A stretch of 64,000 nt of DNA from Tetrastigma voinierianum (lineage: Eukaryota > Streptophyta > Magnoliopsida > Vitales > Vitaceae), in the NCBI GenBank assembly GCA_016808115.1, contig JAEQBH010005286.1, forward strand, positions 457,501 through 521,500. Reading direction: 5' to 3'. Under the pieces are notes generated by a model. That model was not told where the DNA came from. It searched no databases and saw only the letters and a list, made by a program, of their open reading frames with translations. The translations under genes and the position numbers were made by a program. Within the stretch, counting starts at the first letter, position 1. The number at the start of each line of letters is the position of its first letter. Below are positions 23,229 through 36,217 of this stretch, piece after piece.

Positions 23229-24570
23229 GTAGTGTATATCATAGTTTTTCTTCACAAGAATGACGGTTTTTCATTTTTATGAAAATGATTTTTGTCGAAT
23301 AGAAAAGCCAAATATTTTCACTTTTCTTATTCATAATTTTAAAAAATTTCAAAGAATAAGTCATGAAATTTTTAAAAACAAACAAATTTAATACTGAAAG
23401 CCTATTTAACTTTAAGATTAGTTTTAAAAATCAAACACTACCTACATTTCTTTACAATTCTTAATAATGCATTCTTAGCTCATTCACGTTTAATTTTTAT
23501 GACATTGTACTTCAACTTTTTTTATTTTTTTTTTATTTTCTTGGAATAGAATAAAGGAGTTGACTTGTATAATCTAATTAAGAAAATAATGAACATTTAA
23601 TTCCCATTTTCTGCTTAGGATTCTGGATTTTTGGGATTATTTTTGGAATTTATTTTCTCGGATACTTCTAGGATATTTGTTTCAGTTTGTTTTACGCTTT
23701 AATGAATTTTTTGATCGTATAATTATTGTAGACTCGTGGAACTTAACAAGATATAAATATATAAATAAAAGAAAAGTTTATTTTTTTTTTGTTTTTTTCA
23801 AAAGACAAATTTTTTTTTTGAATATATTTTTTAAAATATATAAATAAATCTCTCCCCACTTTCCCTCCCCCATTACCCAAGACCATTTCTTTTATTAACT
23901 TTACTCTTTATCTCTCTCCTTTGATTTGATTTAAATATCTACACACCGTCAATATGCATGACGTGACCAGCAGCATACTGCTTTTCTCTTTCCTTCCATT
24001 CCCCTATGCCCTATATGGCTATACCCACCTATATTCTCTCTCATCCACTTTCCCTCCCCATAACCCAACACCATTTCTTCCCCTCTCTTCTCCCCCTTCC
24101 ATCTTCATTCTTCTTTCTTTTCTCTCCCTTTTGCACTGTAATGGTGCAAATCTCAAAAACACCTCAAAGAAAAGCCAATCACTAGCCTACTTCTATTTTT
24201 TCCTTCTTTGTCATTTCTTCTTCTTCCTTTTTCCATCACCTAGACCTACTGGTCAAGTAGGAAGATTTGCCGGCCCACACCATCTACTATCCACTACAAA
24301 TGACTACTTTACCTCTTCTTCTTTCCCATCCTCCATTTCGGCCCACTTTTCCAGCACCTTCTCTTTTCTTTCTCATTTTCACAACTCAAACGCAACTTTT
24401 CCTATCTTCTTCATTGCATAACCACCGTGATCTACATATTTAAGTCCTCCAAAAAGCGGTGCAAAATTCTTTACCTTTTCTACGTTTTAGTTCGTACAAG
24501 TACTTGTTTGGGGTATAGATTTTAGTTTGTACAAGTACGTGTTTGGGGTATAGATTTTCTGTTTGTGGAC

Positions 24571-25079
24571 CTTGATATTGATCTAAAAAAATTTTGGTCT
24601 TTATCTTGAAATAATTTTTTTTTAAATATGGATATACATAATTAAAATATTAGAATAATTAAAGTATTAGAATATATTGTTGATGAATACCACAATTTTA
24701 ATAATAGTAATAATAGCTGTATTAAAACTCCGTAAAATAGAAAATAGAAAATATTTAGTACTTAAATATTAGAAAAATAATTTATATTAATTTCCATATC
24801 GATCTAGAAATTTTTTTTGATATTTATCTTGTATCTTGAAATTTATTGTTAAATTAATTTAAATAAAATAATTTTTTGTCTTATTACAAAAATAATTTTA
24901 TTTTAATTATTTATCATAAAAAGAAACTAATTTAATTATTCTAGGCGGTATTCGGTATAAAATCTTATGGGTTAGAGGAGGTAAGGTTAAAGGCCCAAGA
25001 GAGAGAGATCCCAACCCAATATAAACAAACCCTCACAGGTCCATCCTCCACAATAGGCATTAACCTAACCCTAGAGATT
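24571..25079. other. AT-rich spacer, no gene
   Basis: AT-rich DNA present only in the right arm, with no supported feature. The sequence becomes more GC-balanced at about 24960, leading into the gene remnant that follows. Confidence 0.5.
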
Positions 25080-26490
25080 GATTGATTTATTCAGGTTGTC
25101 AAGCAGAAAACATGAAGAAGACCTGAGACGGCGTGAGGCAAACCCAAAACCCAAACTCCAAACTCTCGTGTTGTGGGTGGCCACTCCCAACGCCTTATTG
25201 CCATAGACATGAGCAATCAAGATCAATCACCACGCAGTCTCCCAAGTTTGAAGTACTCCCCTCTACCTCTATTCAATATGTTGAATCTGGCGGAGAAGGA
25301 TTTTCCCTTTGGAATGAGCTGCTTCGTAAGAGACTCCAAACTTTATATGGTCGGTGGTGAAAAACCAAAGCCAGGAGCATCACCGCTATTGCTTCCTAGG
25401 CAACCGAGGAAGGCGGGCCACGATAAGTTGTTTGGAGATAGAGGGCTTTCCCCTTAGGCTCACGCTTAGATCTTACTCTGGCCGAACTCCACCACCGACT
25501 TGACTTGCAAGATCATACCTCCATAAGCCAGAAAGCAAAACCAATTCCCATTGTTGAGGAGATTGAAGGTAAGATTTACGTGTCGCTTCGTACCAAGTGT
25601 GCGTGAGTGTCTACTCCCGCTCCAACGCTTGAGGTTTGCGACCCATCGACAACAATGGAAAGCCTTCCCAGCCTCCTTTCCATGAGCAACGCTTTGCCTA
25701 GTCTCAAATATATAAGGCAATTTATCACTGGCTGGGTATGAACCACCATTTATGTGTTGGCTGGAGCGATCGTGACTATAGCGATTATTATTATTCTTAC
25801 AATGTTAATGAGGGAAATTGGAAGTTGGTTGGGAAATCGGTGATAAGTTACCCGTCCCGTACCCATTCACGCCTTTGTGTGTTGGCAAGTTTGTGCTTGC
25901 ATACAATGACATCTTCATCTATATTCAATTTTAACTGCAGCTTATGCCGCTAATGATCCCTTCCAACGACAAGAGAACCGCTCGTTATCACCATTTGTAA
26001 GGAGGTTGATGGGATTTACTTCAACCGGGGATGTGCCATCAATCGTGAGAAGCCATGGATTTGGGGCGAGCATTAGACACGGCATCATGCAACTGATAAC
26101 AGATTCGCAGCATGATAAACTGGTCCTTGCCGTTCCATTCTATATACTACCACTTCAAGGTCGAGAAACTACTACATTCTCCTCCCCACCCCAAGCCCTC
26201 GTGGTCTCAAGCTACTCAAGACTCCAAACGATGCTTTGATGTTTCCAAACTTCCTCTCATCATGATACGGTAATCAAGGGGCCATTACAATACACGAATT
26301 TAGCTATGATATTTATTTCTATGTTTATTTAGCCAAATAATTTTGATTTTATGTTGTAGATGTTCAAGACATCCGAGCTCCCTTCTTGTCTATTACTCTT
26401 CTGAGCAAAGGTTTCTATGACCTTGATGCATGGGGCCCCGAGGCACCTCACATTTGCAAAGGCCTTCTTCCATCAATTGTATGTCTTCTC
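25080..26490 (+). pseudogene. Possible kelch/galactose-oxidase-like protein pseudogene
   Basis: Broken frames on the plus strand contain kelch-like text: GMSCFVRDSKLYMVGGEKP (about 25315-25370), then VCVGWS-type and YYSYNVNEGNWKLVGKSV segments (about 25750-25840). A kelch blade typically has an LYMVGG strand, then an aromatic pair and a W. Further downstream, APFLSITLLSKGFYDLDAWG (about 26370-26430) may be the C-terminal part after an intron. The frame is interrupted by many stops and shifts. Kelch proteins form beta-propellers and often pair with F-box domains, but no F-box is visible here. The family call rests on few motifs and is tentative; a plain unclassified gene remnant is the alternative. 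Confidence 0.4.
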
Positions 26491-27313
26491 TTTCTCTTAA
26501 GTATCGCTGCTTCAACAAACCATGACTCTCATACTGCAAGATTTATCTTTGGATATTTTTAACGATACTTGTTCATTTTGTGATACCTACCATTTCCTCT
26601 ATTGTGTATGTGTGTACTTTAGTGCATTGCTAGATACTCTACCTCACATGCATCTCTTTGTTTCATTCCTATGAATATGTATCCCTTTGTGGTATTCAAT
26701 CTAAAATAGCCACTACCAAGAAGGTTATGAAGTTACTTAATTAGGGATATTACTTACTCATTTGATAGAACTAATGTTTGTGTGTTTGTGCATAGACATT
26801 GATAGGGTTACTTATGGCTTCCATATCTCTGAGATGTTGCGCCTTATCCACAGGATCGTCTCATTCGGGGCATGACATGTTGTGTTTTCACCTTTTCTAT
26901 ATGCTTTATGAATTGAGATAGGATTGATTTTACAGTTTTTTGGTTGATATCACTATAGATTGATATCAATTATCTACATATGCTTTTTCATGTTGTGTTT
27001 TCTAATTTTTTGTTTATTCCAATATTCATTAAAGAAACGTTTTTAAATGAAAAAATTATTCAAAAACCACCTGAATCAAATGTAGATAATTGATAATTTG
27101 CTTAAGAAATTAATTTGCTAACTACTTAAATGCTGGACCTTTTGGTTTGCGCCATTTTTTTTTCCTCCTAGTCTGTTCATAATAATTTAAGCAATTGAAA
27201 TTGGTTGAGGTGTTTAATTTCTTATTTTATTTCAACGTTTTGGGATTGGATTTTTCATATGAATCGAACCTTTTGATTATTCTACTAAAATATTTTCCTT
27301 GAGCTTATGTAAA
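26491..27313. other. Intergenic DNA, right-arm specific then arm-homologous
   Basis: Up to about 27005 I see nothing beyond AT-rich sequence. From 27005 to 27313 the sequence is the reverse complement of about 18985-19290, the flank of the F-box copy. At 27314 it is interrupted by the gypsy LTR. Confidence 0.6.
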
Positions 27314-29327
27314 TGTGACGCCCCAAAACCCGGGGGTCCGTTGACTACCCACAACTCCATGAATACAAGTGGATGTCTAAGTTACTCGACGCCACTTCAA
27401 AATCTGCGTAGCCCTTTGTACGGAGCTCTACCCAAATACACATTCGCATATCCTCATTCCAACAAGGCAATATAATCCAATCACATGAGTAATACGACCA
27501 CTTGGGCCCATAAACAAAACTCAAAATACATACCAACTATGAATCCAACTATATACCCAATAATGGGCTATAAAGAGTTCAAATGTCTTATTTTATGCAA
27601 CATATATTAAAAATACTCAAATTCTAATACATGTAAATATCACTGCTTCAAAGCCACAATCCGCTTTTCTTCTAATCTCACCCTCTAGAACGAGCCGTCC
27701 CCCGCACGCCTCCCGCACTGTAAGAAGGGGTCCCACGACTCCAGGGTGAGCTTAAAGCTCAAGAGGAGAATCACCTCAAGTGGGCCACTCACCACCTAAA
27801 TGCGCGGCAATGTTCCAAAGTAAACACATTCAAGCAAATGCATGATCCTACTGAATGCCCACAGACTAACTCAGATCCCGAAACTCACCGACCACTCTCT
27901 TCACACTCGCCTAAGCCTCGGTATGAGAATTCATTTGCTTTATTAGTGGACAACCCTCCGATGTATATATATATCAATTGGGCTGCTCCGACGATTGATA
28001 TATTATTTGTTTGTGGATTCACTCCTCCGATGAATATCAATTGGGCCGTCTTTGACGATTGATATTTAAATTTGACTACCCTCCGATAACTAAATGTTTT
28101 TAGACAACCCTCCGAACCGCTTTCTAGATTCATCTCATGCACTCACTCCTATAACTTAGGGTGTTCCAGCAAGGCATATGGAATGGCGTATGCGCTTCCA
28201 ATACAAATTTCAATCATGCAAATATATAAACACATGAATATACGTATAATTCAAATCACATAATCATGTTATGTAATTTTACAACTCATACATCAAAATT
28301 AGCTCACTTGGGCTAATGATCAAACACGAGCAATTTAATTTAAATCACTCGGCCAAACATATATTCACACAAAAATATATTTTTAGAACACTATTCCAGG
28401 AATAGTAAAACCTCGCTTACTATTCCCGAAAATCATTAAAAACGCTTGCCTTCACTTAGTGAACCTCGCTTCACGGCCATCAGCCTCATCCAAATCAATC
28501 CATGATTAATACCAAATCACCCATATTTACTGAACCCAATCAGCCGTGGCAGTCACGCCGCCCAATGGGTACCTGCACCCATATCAATTCGGTCCCAAGG
28601 CTCAGACGATCAAACGGCCTCTCACTACTTCAATCAAATTTCAAACATTTGCAAAGTATTTAAAAGAGGACAAACCAAGTAGGAGAAACCTCTACCTCTC
28701 GGAGTTTGAGTAAACTCCCTAAATCCGGTACCCACGCGAAGCCCTCTCCGCGTAGAGCAGTTTTGCTTCTCGTCCCGAAGACCGCCGACGGTTGGATCGC
28801 GTGTATTTCTAGAGAGAAGTGCTCTCTCTCTCTAAAAATCTCCCAAAATCTGGAGCTACTGCATCTCCTCTTTCATTTCACGTTTTTGTCTCCCATTTGA
28901 GGAAGAAGATGTATAATTATTTGCTCTTTTGTCATTTAGCTCATTAACATTCCAAAATGACATTTACGTCCCTTTCTTTTCCTAGCCACATTCTCATTTA
29001 TTTCTATTTATCCATTTCATCATTTATCTACTCATACTCATTTATGGTACATGAGTACTTTTATAAAGGACTTCGTCGCTGGGCCGGAAATCGCTTTATC
29101 AGCACCGAACCGATGCCTTCGAAAACGTGTCGACTCCGACTGCCTCAGAATCCGACGAAATTTTACGTGCCAGCTAGATTTCATGAGACGACCCTAAATC
29201 TATGGAAACTGCTTTCATTATCCAAGATCTAGAGAATTAATTTAGATTTTTAACCGAAATTTCAATTTTCAATCAAAAATTACGATTTTGCCCTTTATTC
29301 CGTAATGGAATTCTATGCAATCTTACA
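27314..29327 (-). repeat. 3' LTR of the gypsy element
   Basis: In plus-strand reading it starts TGTGACGCCCCAAAACCCGG and ends CTTACA; in sense it is TGTAAG...GTCACA. It pairs with 34223-36217 along its whole length with many indels (roughly 85-90% by eye). It carries four copies of ACCCTCCGA/ACTCCTCCGA with ATATCAATTGGGC and GACGATTGATAT (27950-28110), the hairpin-forming motif expanded at 40.7 kb. Confidence 0.88.
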
Positions 29328-30829
29328 TTCTCCCCTCCTTAAAAGGAATTTCGTCCCGAAATTCAAGACAATCCTAATCACTCACATGCATATGCAACGC
29401 GCACTCTATCATGCATGTAAATTCAGCCATTTAAATCTTAAACTAATTAAACCATCGCACCTCTCATCCCTAAACAAGAAGGATATGGCCCCGCACGTGT
29501 CCCGTTCCCACGTTGACTCCTCCACTGCCAGCTGTCACGATAGCACTCTCACTAGCCTCACGGCCTTTCTGCGTCGCAAAACTGATCACGCCTATCCAAA
29601 TGCAGCCACCCGGTCCTCCTCAAAGGTCCCATCACCGTCAACCCCAATCTATCCCCAATCCACCACGAGTCAACTGAGTATATTTCCCAGAGCATGGAGA
29701 CGTGAAATACCCCGTGGACACTGGCCATGTCGCTACACGCTGAACCCGCACGCCTGCTACTCTGCCTCATCCTCCGAGCATCTCTAAAGGCCCAAGAACC
29801 TCAAAGAGCTTTCCGCCGCCGACCGACCACCTCTCTTAGGCATCACCTTCAAGAAAACATGGACTACCAACCTCGAACTCTAAGGGCCGACGTCGCACAT
29901 CCGTACAGCTCTTCGTCGGGCCTGAGCCGTGAGAAGACACCGTCAGACAAGCTCACCTTCTGTATGTTCCTTAATCGACGCGAACAAATGGATGAGCTCT
30001 CTTACATTTCGAATCGAATCCATGAGTCCCTCATCGATCGAGTCCCAAAGACAAATTCAACCCACACTCACCAAGAGTGGTGAATGACCATACCGTGCAC
30101 CCACACCCGACTCGACGCGATGTTACCGTGCACTAACGCAATAATGCCATACTGTGACACCCAATCCCGGGGTCCACCATGAGCAGAATCTGAGAGATCT
30201 CCCACTCATAATCCCGACCTATCAGGTCAACTCTTACCCTACACCCTAGGGAAGAACATCTATACTTGGCTTCTCTAAAGGCCTTAACCTCTAAGCCCAA
30301 ATCCAATGCCGTAGTCGAAAGTATGACAACCCGGCCTAGTTCTAATTATTATCGACAACCCGATGGTTGTCAACTCATCCATGTCAAGTCCACAATAAAA
30401 AACCAATGTGTCTACCACCCTAAGGTCCACCACGCCTACCGCGCACTTAATCATTCCCGATTAATCTACACACCATGGCCCTCCGCCTATCTCGTGTTAG
30501 CCGAAGTGCTTGTATAGCACTCGAATCGAAACTGCTTCCATCCTCACTGGGGTGTGGAGGAATGAATCACGCATACTCTCACGTCTCTACAAATTTAACT
30601 CGGATCGTGCTGTCCCAAAGTCTTGGGATCCCTGTCTCCGGGACAATCCCGTCACTCATGCTCAATCCCGCCCTAGTCCCGGGGGAACTAGTGTGAAGGT
30701 AAGTCTTCCGCCCCTTCCCGAACTAGGAGAAAGCCGATCCTCCTCTGCTACCAACACCCATCCCGAAAGTGTTCCAAGTATCTCGATTTCTCTACGGTCG
30801 TACGGGCCCTAACCATGGAGTCCATATCT

Positions 30830-32010
30830 GTGTGAGGCGAAATCCTACATCCCGCCCCTCCCGAACGGACAACTTCACCCCCATTCTCGAATCTCCCGTG
30901 GATACCTGTACCAATCCCAAGAAATCCACGATCTCAAAGATTGACATTCTGGCCCTTCCAACTCATCACCGCTCAACCTTCTGTGTCGACCGACACTCCC
31001 GTGCCGACACCACGTGTCCCAAAATCTCCCCGCAGTTCAAAATCCCGCACTTATCGATCTTAGCCATACCGATGGTCTCTCAACAATCGTAAGACGATCC
31101 TCAAATGATACTCATGCTCCCACTTCTGGACCGAGTAGATCAAAATGTCATTCACGAAAACTACGAAAAACCTGGGACGGTAGATAGGCTGAATATCCTA
31201 TGCATGATCCATGAACGCACAATACAAAGATTCGCCAATCCGAAGGGCACCACAAGAAACTCAAAGTGCCCACGGCCCTAAACTGCCTTAGGATATCTGT
31301 CTCCCTAACCCTCAACTGATGATAATCGGTGCGAAGGTCTATCTTGGAGTAGACCCGCGCTCCTCAACTGATTAAACAAACCATCAATCCTCGACAATGG
31401 GTACCGATTCTTGATCGTGAACCCCCTGCTCAACTGTTTAATCAATGCACAAATGAAGGGTCTTGTCCTTCTTCTTCTAAATGTAAATCTGAGCCCATGG
31501 TGAAGTGCTCTCGCCTAATGAAGCCCTTGTCCAACAACTCCTGTAACTGGACTCTGAGTTCCTACAATTCAACTGGTGCCATCCTATGCGGAGTCATAGA
31601 GATGGGCGATACTGTGGTGTAACTCGATACTAAGTCTACTACTCCTTTCTCTGCGGGAGGCAAACCCGTAGCCTATCCGAGAAACATCCACATATTTGCA
31701 CACTACTCAAGGTAGATCCAAGTCTGATCTCTCCTCGTCTTCTAGGGTAAGGCTCGCTAGCCAACCCGCTAACTGTCCCTGACATCTGGACTCGTATACT
31801 GTTTGGGGCAAAATATCATGCTTGTCCCTTTGAAATACCATACTAGTACCGTCCTGCGTATATGCGGTAACCCTCCTACGCTCACAATCGAGCACCCATC
31901 TTGTACGCTTATCACCAATCCATCCCTGGTGGATGACATCGAACTCGACATGTCCATGATCCTCGTGTCCACTCGTGGAGTAGAGTCCTCGAGATCTCCA
32001 ACAAGAACCT
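30830..32010 (-). pseudogene. Gypsy pol remnant: protease end, reverse transcriptase, connection
   Basis: Minus-strand translation, in several frames, gives the classic Ty3/gypsy series. The post-protease region has VLDCERRRVTAYTQDG and VYESRCQGQLAGWLASLTL (31740-31960), then VDVSRIG-type DVFPEELP equivalents (about 31680). The RT start reads MAPVEL/ELRVQLQELLDKGF (about 31580), then the NRYPLPRIDGLFNQL equivalent and DLRTDYHQLRVRETDI (31310-31410), then VPFGLAN and FVVFVNDILIYS (31125-31260). Downstream the RT thumb follows (EHEYHLRIVLRLLRD, RGFLGLV; 30890-31120). The catalytic motif reads FVND instead of FIDD/YIDD, and stops and shifts are frequent, so the enzyme is dead. RNase H and integrase should lie at 29330-30830 but are too eroded to recognise, although EFRD/NFGDE-like C-terminal text precedes the polypurine tract. 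Confidence 0.85.
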
Positions 32011-32099
32011 CGACATATCATCCATATTCATTCTAACCCTAGGGGAGAACTCACATACAAAGGCCCTCTAAGGTCTTTGTATGTCCTTCCATTTCCACC

Positions 32100-32400
32100 A
32101 CATATTCGGGGCCTCATTCTAGCTGTAATCCAGCCTAGTCTAACTCGGTCGCGCCAGGTAATCTCCATAGCCTCTTAACACTTTCACGACCGCATGAACC
32201 AATGGTCGGCCACCATCTGATCTCCTCCCGTAGCTGCTGGAGGATGATGCGTCCTAAACCTCCGGAGGCTATTAGGATCTGGCCCGTCCACCCCGCTATA
32301 CCCGCCCGTGCGATAGCATTCGCCGTAATACCTACAAATTTCATCAAAGTCCGTCGATCAAACACTAATTGTGTCCGACCAAAGATCCCGGACGCCCCAC
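32100..32400 (-). pseudogene. Gypsy gag remnant
   Basis: In the right position for gag, upstream of the protease-RT block on the minus strand. Broken frames give text such as ESVKRLWRLPGATELD and an alternative MEITWRDRVRLG, resembling the MEK(I)FE...EDRV region of chromovirus capsid. No zinc knuckle was found. The assignment rests mainly on position. Confidence 0.45.
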
Positions 32401-34222
32401 GTCCTTGTCCTCGCCTTCAATCTAGCCATCTATACGCTAACGCGGGCGCTATATTCAATACAAGATTCTAAGGCATCAACACAAACTCTCGAGACACTAA
32501 TCATACATAAATCAAGATATACACATTGTCCTTGCATTTACTATGACGCAAGGCAATCCATTTTTGCATTTAAAATATTTGTTAATAAAATTTTATTTTC
32601 AAAATTTTATTTTTGAAAATTTTATTTTATTTTATTTTATTTTAATTAAATTTAAAAAAAAAAATTTCAAAATTTATTTTACAATGAACAGGGTTCATCT
32701 TAAGTGACTCAGAAAAATAATCGAGTCGAAAAACCAAAGTTGAAAACTGCCGTGCACGAGCACCCCAACTGCCCAACAGGCACAGCCGGGCAAGACCTAG
32801 CGCCTGTGCCGTGCGCCGCGCGCCCCGCCCTCTACGCCCATGCCGTGCCGCTCCCGGCCACGCGCAAATTCGCCCGTCCCCACCACGCCCCGTGCACGCC
32901 GTCCTCAAGGCCGCGCAGCCCCGCCGCCTTAGCCGCCTAGCCTGGGTACACAGACGTGACACAGCCTACCCAGTTCACACATAGCTTTGTATTGCAATAC
33001 AAACCTGGGCTGCCTGACTCAAATCAGATTGCACATGGGGCCTCTTCCCAGCCAACCCACCTCTATTGCACACTCTCACCTCTCACAATACAATTTTAAA
33101 TTCTTCCAAATTAGTAATACACCCTTGCATTGCAACTCAACCTACACTATCTCGCAATACACCCAAGCTATCCAAGCCTGTAAATCTCTCGCAATACAAC
33201 CCACTCTCTTGCAATACAAAATTTTTCTCACACACGATTCGGGCAAAGAGCCCTTCCAAATCGCACCATTTTTATTTTTTTTTCATTATAATTATTATTC
33301 TTATTTTTTTTTTCTATTTCCAGTAGTTGGAAAAAATCATTAAAAATCACTAAAAATAATTTTTTTTCATTTCTTGGACACTCAAATAAATTTTAAAAAA
33401 ATTATTTTCTTCACTTTTCTTCAATTTTACACCTTGTAAAATCCTAGAAAATTATTTTCTCCTCCTCTTAACCAAATAAATTTATCAAATCAAGATTTTC
33501 TTGCTTTAAAATTTCTTCTCATTTTCCAACAACCCAAATAAATTTAGTACTTATTTTATTTAATTTTCTTCGCCTTACACTCGAAACCTTAAAAAATTAA
33601 ATTTCTTCTCACTTTCTAAAACCAAATAAATTTATTAAAATTTATTTCCTTTTCCAGCTTTTTTCACTCGAAATTTTTTTTCCACTCCAACAAATTTATA
33701 AAATTTATTTTCCATTTTCTTCAATTTTACAACTTGTAAAACCTTAGAAAATTATTATTATTTTTTTTTCAATTCCAATCCACCACCCATCAAAATTTAT
33801 TTTCTCTACATCTTCTTTTCCAATTTAACTCACTGTAATTTCTCACAAACTTTCCCTATGTGCCATTTACCTAAGCACCCATCCAAACACACAACATGAC
33901 ATGGTATACACACCAATCATCAAATATTCATACAACATTCCATCAATCACACAATAATTCACCAAATCACACAAAACACATCAACACACGTGCACGTAGT
34001 GTCCTAGTTTTGTCCCGTGATTTTCCTAGGTAATCTCATACCTAAACCGAACATCGAACCACACCTAGTGGTGATGTTCTCACTCAACTATGGCCTAAGC
34101 CCCAAATCCTCAATCTATAGGTTTCCTTGTACCTATACTCCACATCAAACCACCTAGTGGTGATGGATACCCAACCCGAGCTCCCTAGGTATTCGCATAA
34201 TCTAAGCCCGATACTCAAGTCG
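32401..34222. other. Gypsy leader region with a GC-rich island and primer-site remnant
   Basis: This is untranslated DNA between gag and the 5' LTR. From 32761 to 32940 it is 75% G+C (135 of 180 by hand count), flanked by runs of ATTTT and by AT-rich DNA. From 32990 to 33220 the motif GCAATACA recurs at least four times. CACCTAGTGGTGATG occurs twice (34061 and 34150). The degenerate primer-binding site lies at 34203-34219. No gene is supported. Confidence 0.6.
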
Positions 34223-36217
34223 TGGACGCCCCCAAAAACCTCGAGGCCCCGTTGACTACCCGTCAACCCGCCGAATACAAGTGGATGCCTGCCACCCGAC
34301 GCCACTGGGTAGTAATCCGCAAGAGTCCTTGTACGGGGAGCTCTACCCAAATACACATCTCGCATATCCCGTCCCAACAAAGCAACATAACCAAATCACA
34401 TGAGTGAATACCCACCACTGGCCCATAAACAATACTCAAAATACATGTAATAACTATGAATCCAACTATATACCCAATAGTTACAAGAGTTCAAATGTCT
34501 TACTTATACAACATATATTAAAATACTCAAATTTTAATATATAAATATCGGGCTGCCAGCCACAATCCCGCTTTTCTTCTAATCTCAAATTTCTAGTGAC
34601 GAGCCGTCCCTCGCACGCCTCCCCGTACCGTAAGAAAGGGGTCCCAGACGACGGTGAGCCAAAGCTCGCAGGAGAATCGTCAAGGGCTACTCACCACCTA
34701 AATGCAAGCAATGTTCCAAAGTAAACACATATCTGCCAAAACGTACGATCCTACTGAATCGCCTATACGACTAACCTCGCATCCCTTGTGTCCATCGACT
34801 CTCTCACACTCGCCTAAGCCTTGTATGAGAATTATTGTTTTATTAGTGGATAACCCTCCGATGTATATATATATCAATTGGGCTGCTCCGACGATTGATA
34901 TATTATTTGTTTGTGGACTACCCTCCGATGAATATCAATTGGGCCGCTCCGACGATTGATATTTTAAATTTGGACTACCCTCCGATAACTAATGTTTTTA
35001 GACAACCCTCCGAATCGTTTTCTCTAGACTCATTTCATGCACTCAATTCCTATAACTTCTAGGTGTTCCAAAGGCATATGAATGCATGTATGCCAGGCCC
35101 ACATGTTTAATCACATGCAAATATATAAACATGAATATACTCGCATAATTCAAATCACAATCATGTTATGTAATTTTACAACTCATACATCAAAAATTAG
35201 CCTTCACTGGCTAATGATCAAACACGAGTAATTTAATTTAAATCACTTCTGGCCAAACATATATTCACACAAAAATATATTTTTAGAATGATTATTCCAG
35301 AATAGTAAAACCCTTGTTTACTATTCTTTAAAATCATTAAAACGCTTCTGGCTCACTTAGTGAACCCGGGTTTCACGGCCATTTCCGGCCTCATCCAAAT
35401 CAATCTATGATTTAATACCAAATCACCCATATTTGACAACCCAATCAGCCGTGGCGTACTACGCTGCTCCAATGGGTACTCAAAATCATATCAATGGGCC
35501 CCAAGGTTTGGGATCGATCAAACGGCCCTCACGGCCTCAATCCGCCTCAACATTTGCAAAGTATTTAAAAGAGAATAAAACCAAGTAGGGAGAAACCTAC
35601 CTCTGAGTTTGAGTAAACTCCTCAACCCAGACCAACGCTAAGCCCTCTCCGTAGAACAAATTTCGCTTCTCGTCTCCGGGCACCGGGCCGACGGTTGATC
35701 GGGCAGATGTATTTCCTGTGAGAGAAGTGCTCTCTCTCTAAAAATCTCCCAAAATCTTGAGCTACTCGCACTCTCATTTCACGTTTTGTCTCCCATTTGA
35801 GGAAGAAGATTTGTTAATTATTTGCTCTTTTCACATTTAATTTCATTAACATTCCAAAACGACATTTACGTTCCTTCTTTTCCCGCTTTGACATCTTACC
35901 TATTTCAATTTGGTCCATTTTCACATTTATCTACTCATACCACTTCATGTACATGAGTATTTGTTATGTGTGACTTTCACATCGAATCGCTTTATAGCAC
36001 CCAACCATATGCTCTCAAAAACGTGTCGACCCGACTATCTCGCACTAGACGAATTTTACGCGGCTACTAGATTTTATGAGACGATCCCAACGGTGAAATC
36101 CGCTTGCTATCCAAGATCTAGAGAATTAATTTTCGGATTTTTAACCGAATTAAATTTTGTAATCGAAATTACGTATTTTCATTTCCTTATTCCGTAAATT
36201 GAATTTCTCGTCTTACA
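34223..36217 (-). repeat. 5' LTR of the gypsy element
   Basis: Begins TGGACGCC (a mutated TGTGACGCC) and ends GTCTTACA. It aligns with 27314-29327 throughout, including the ATGTATATATATATCAATTG hairpin motif block at 34860-34990 and the TCTAGAGAATTAATTT tail. The large number of small indels between the two LTRs indicates either an old insertion or sequencing error in methylated repeats. Confidence 0.88.

Larger units (their letters stand above)
27314..36217 (-). mobile_element. Tekay/Del-like Ty3/gypsy LTR retrotransposon, minus strand, degraded
   Basis: Two LTRs of about 2 kb flank 4.9 kb of internal DNA. The element reads on the minus strand: the 5' LTR is at 34223-36217, then a degenerate initiator-Met primer site (GTATCGGGCTTAG, reversed 34203-34219), gag remnants, protease and RT, and a polypurine tract (reverse of TTCTCCCCTCCTTAAAA at 29328) next to the 3' LTR 27314-29327. 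It sits in DNA whose uninterrupted form exists inverted near 18970 (GCTTATGTAAATCTTGAAG). That shows insertion at TAAAT, with TAAAT on the left and a mutated AGAAT on the right. Long LTRs, the TGTAAGACC LTR start and the pol motifs fit the chromovirus Tekay/Del group. All frames are broken; it cannot move by itself. Confidence 0.85.

Noticed and set aside
23954..24421. Open frame of 155 codons on the plus strand
   Set aside because: It runs through a polypyrimidine-rich tract, giving F/S/P/L-rich text without domain features, and the homologous left arm does not keep the frame. It is composition-driven.
29305..30812. Several overlapping plus-strand frames of 80-160 codons
   Set aside because: They are antisense to the degraded gypsy pol region, which is GC-rich enough to have few stops. 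The minus-strand pol signature explains the segment.
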